Origin: Vibrio amylolyticus
Lineage (GTDB): Bacteria; Pseudomonadota; Gammaproteobacteria; Enterobacterales; Vibrionaceae
NCBI RefSeq assembly: GCF_023145695.1
Contig: NZ_JAJHVV010000012.1
Coordinates: forward strand, 62,001-126,000
Length of the DNA stretch: 64,000 nucleotides
Reading direction: 5' to 3'
How positions within the stretch are numbered: the stretch's first letter is position 1; every line of letters begins with the position of its first letter. A model generated the notes under the pieces. That model ran no database searches, was not told where the DNA came from, and saw only the letters and a list, made by a program, of their open reading frames with translations. Shown here piece by piece: positions 63,712-64,000 of this stretch. The translations under genes were made by a program, and so were the position numbers.

Positions 63712-64000
63712 GATCACTCCTTAATCTTAAGGCCAATAGTTACCAGTATATTCTCTAATGAACATCCTTGTAATAGTATTGTTAATGATTCATTAAATTC
63801 ATAACCTTTGCAAGTAGAGACTGGTAGGAGAACTAACGTTCTTGGAACAGGTTGCAATTAATCAATACTATTGTGGTTGTTAATTATTCGATCTGTTTGT
63901 AAATCAAACGATGTGTCAATTTTTAATTTTATTATTCGAGTGGATCGATTTGTTTTGATGATATTAAGTAACAACCTAGTAGGGTGAAAGTGCTATGCTG
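63712..64000. other. Region upstream of vgrG, no gene seen
   Basis: The last 289 bases are AT-rich with short open frames only. The promoter for the T6SS operon probably lies here. No sigma-54 type TGGCAC/TTGC pair was found by eye. Confidence 0.4.

Noticed and set aside
1..64000. CRISPR array, tRNA, rRNA, integrase or insertion sequence
   Set aside because: No regularly spaced repeats, cloverleaf, rRNA segment or transposase/integrase motif was recognised by eye; a dedicated tRNA and repeat search would settle this.

Overview
The window looks like chromosomal DNA of a marine gammaproteobacterium, most probably a Vibrio or close relative. The reasons are a pheS-pheT-ihfA block, rlmF, MetA behind a MetJ-type box, a ToxR-like membrane-bound winged-helix regulator with an overlapping partner gene, and a moderate-to-low GC content with short intergenic regions. 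No rRNA, tRNA, CRISPR array, insertion sequence or phage gene was recognised. The species assignment is inference.

Layout. (1) 1-1527: the end of a LolA-like lipoprotein-sorting gene and an outer-membrane barrel protein. (2) 1676-6550: a GNAT acetyltransferase, pheST and ihfA. (3) 6689-17598: an accessory island with two paralogous 14-TM MFS transporters, an outer-membrane protein, a cytosolic M28 peptidase, an amidohydrolase and, in the middle on the opposite strand, a ToxR/VtrA-like plus VtrC-like two-gene regulator. The upstream regions of the four best-spaced minus-strand genes share an ACAAAA/AAGTCACTTTTTGTC motif, so this looks like one regulon. (4) 18398-23290: a YheO-type regulator, RidA, a TcyP-type cystine symporter, a CoA-disulfide-reductase-like flavoprotein and an ETHE1-like metallohydrolase, which together suggest cystine uptake and thiol/persulfide metabolism. 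(5) 23385-32831: mixed housekeeping genes, namely a DUF1415 protein, an MFS/LysR divergent pair, a small glutaredoxin, a YgjP-like protease, rlmF, a PilW-like lipoprotein, metA, a P-loop kinase with a DUF3859 protein, and a CSS-motif EAL phosphodiesterase. (6) 33098-36375: a tripartite tricarboxylate transporter, tctCBA.

(7) 36667-63711: a complete type VI secretion system, all on the minus strand. In transcription order it reads vgrG, a small DUF6931-like gene, PAAR, tssA, hcp, tssB, tssC, a second tssC-like gene, tssE, tssF, tssG, clpV, a three-gene transporter/sensor cassette, an FHA gene, tssJ, tssK, tssL, tssM and a Ser/Thr kinase. All thirteen core components are present.

The most unusual element is the cassette inside this operon (45107-49477). 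It is an 872-residue protein joining two tandem membrane-anchored sensor modules and a HAMP-like stretch to a full MFS transporter, followed by two overlapping genes for secreted solute-binding proteins. Also unusual are TssM without a recognisable Walker A site, TssL with a C-terminal SPOR domain, and the duplicated sheath gene. No obvious T6SS effector/immunity pair lies inside the window; it may lie upstream of vgrG beyond position 64000.
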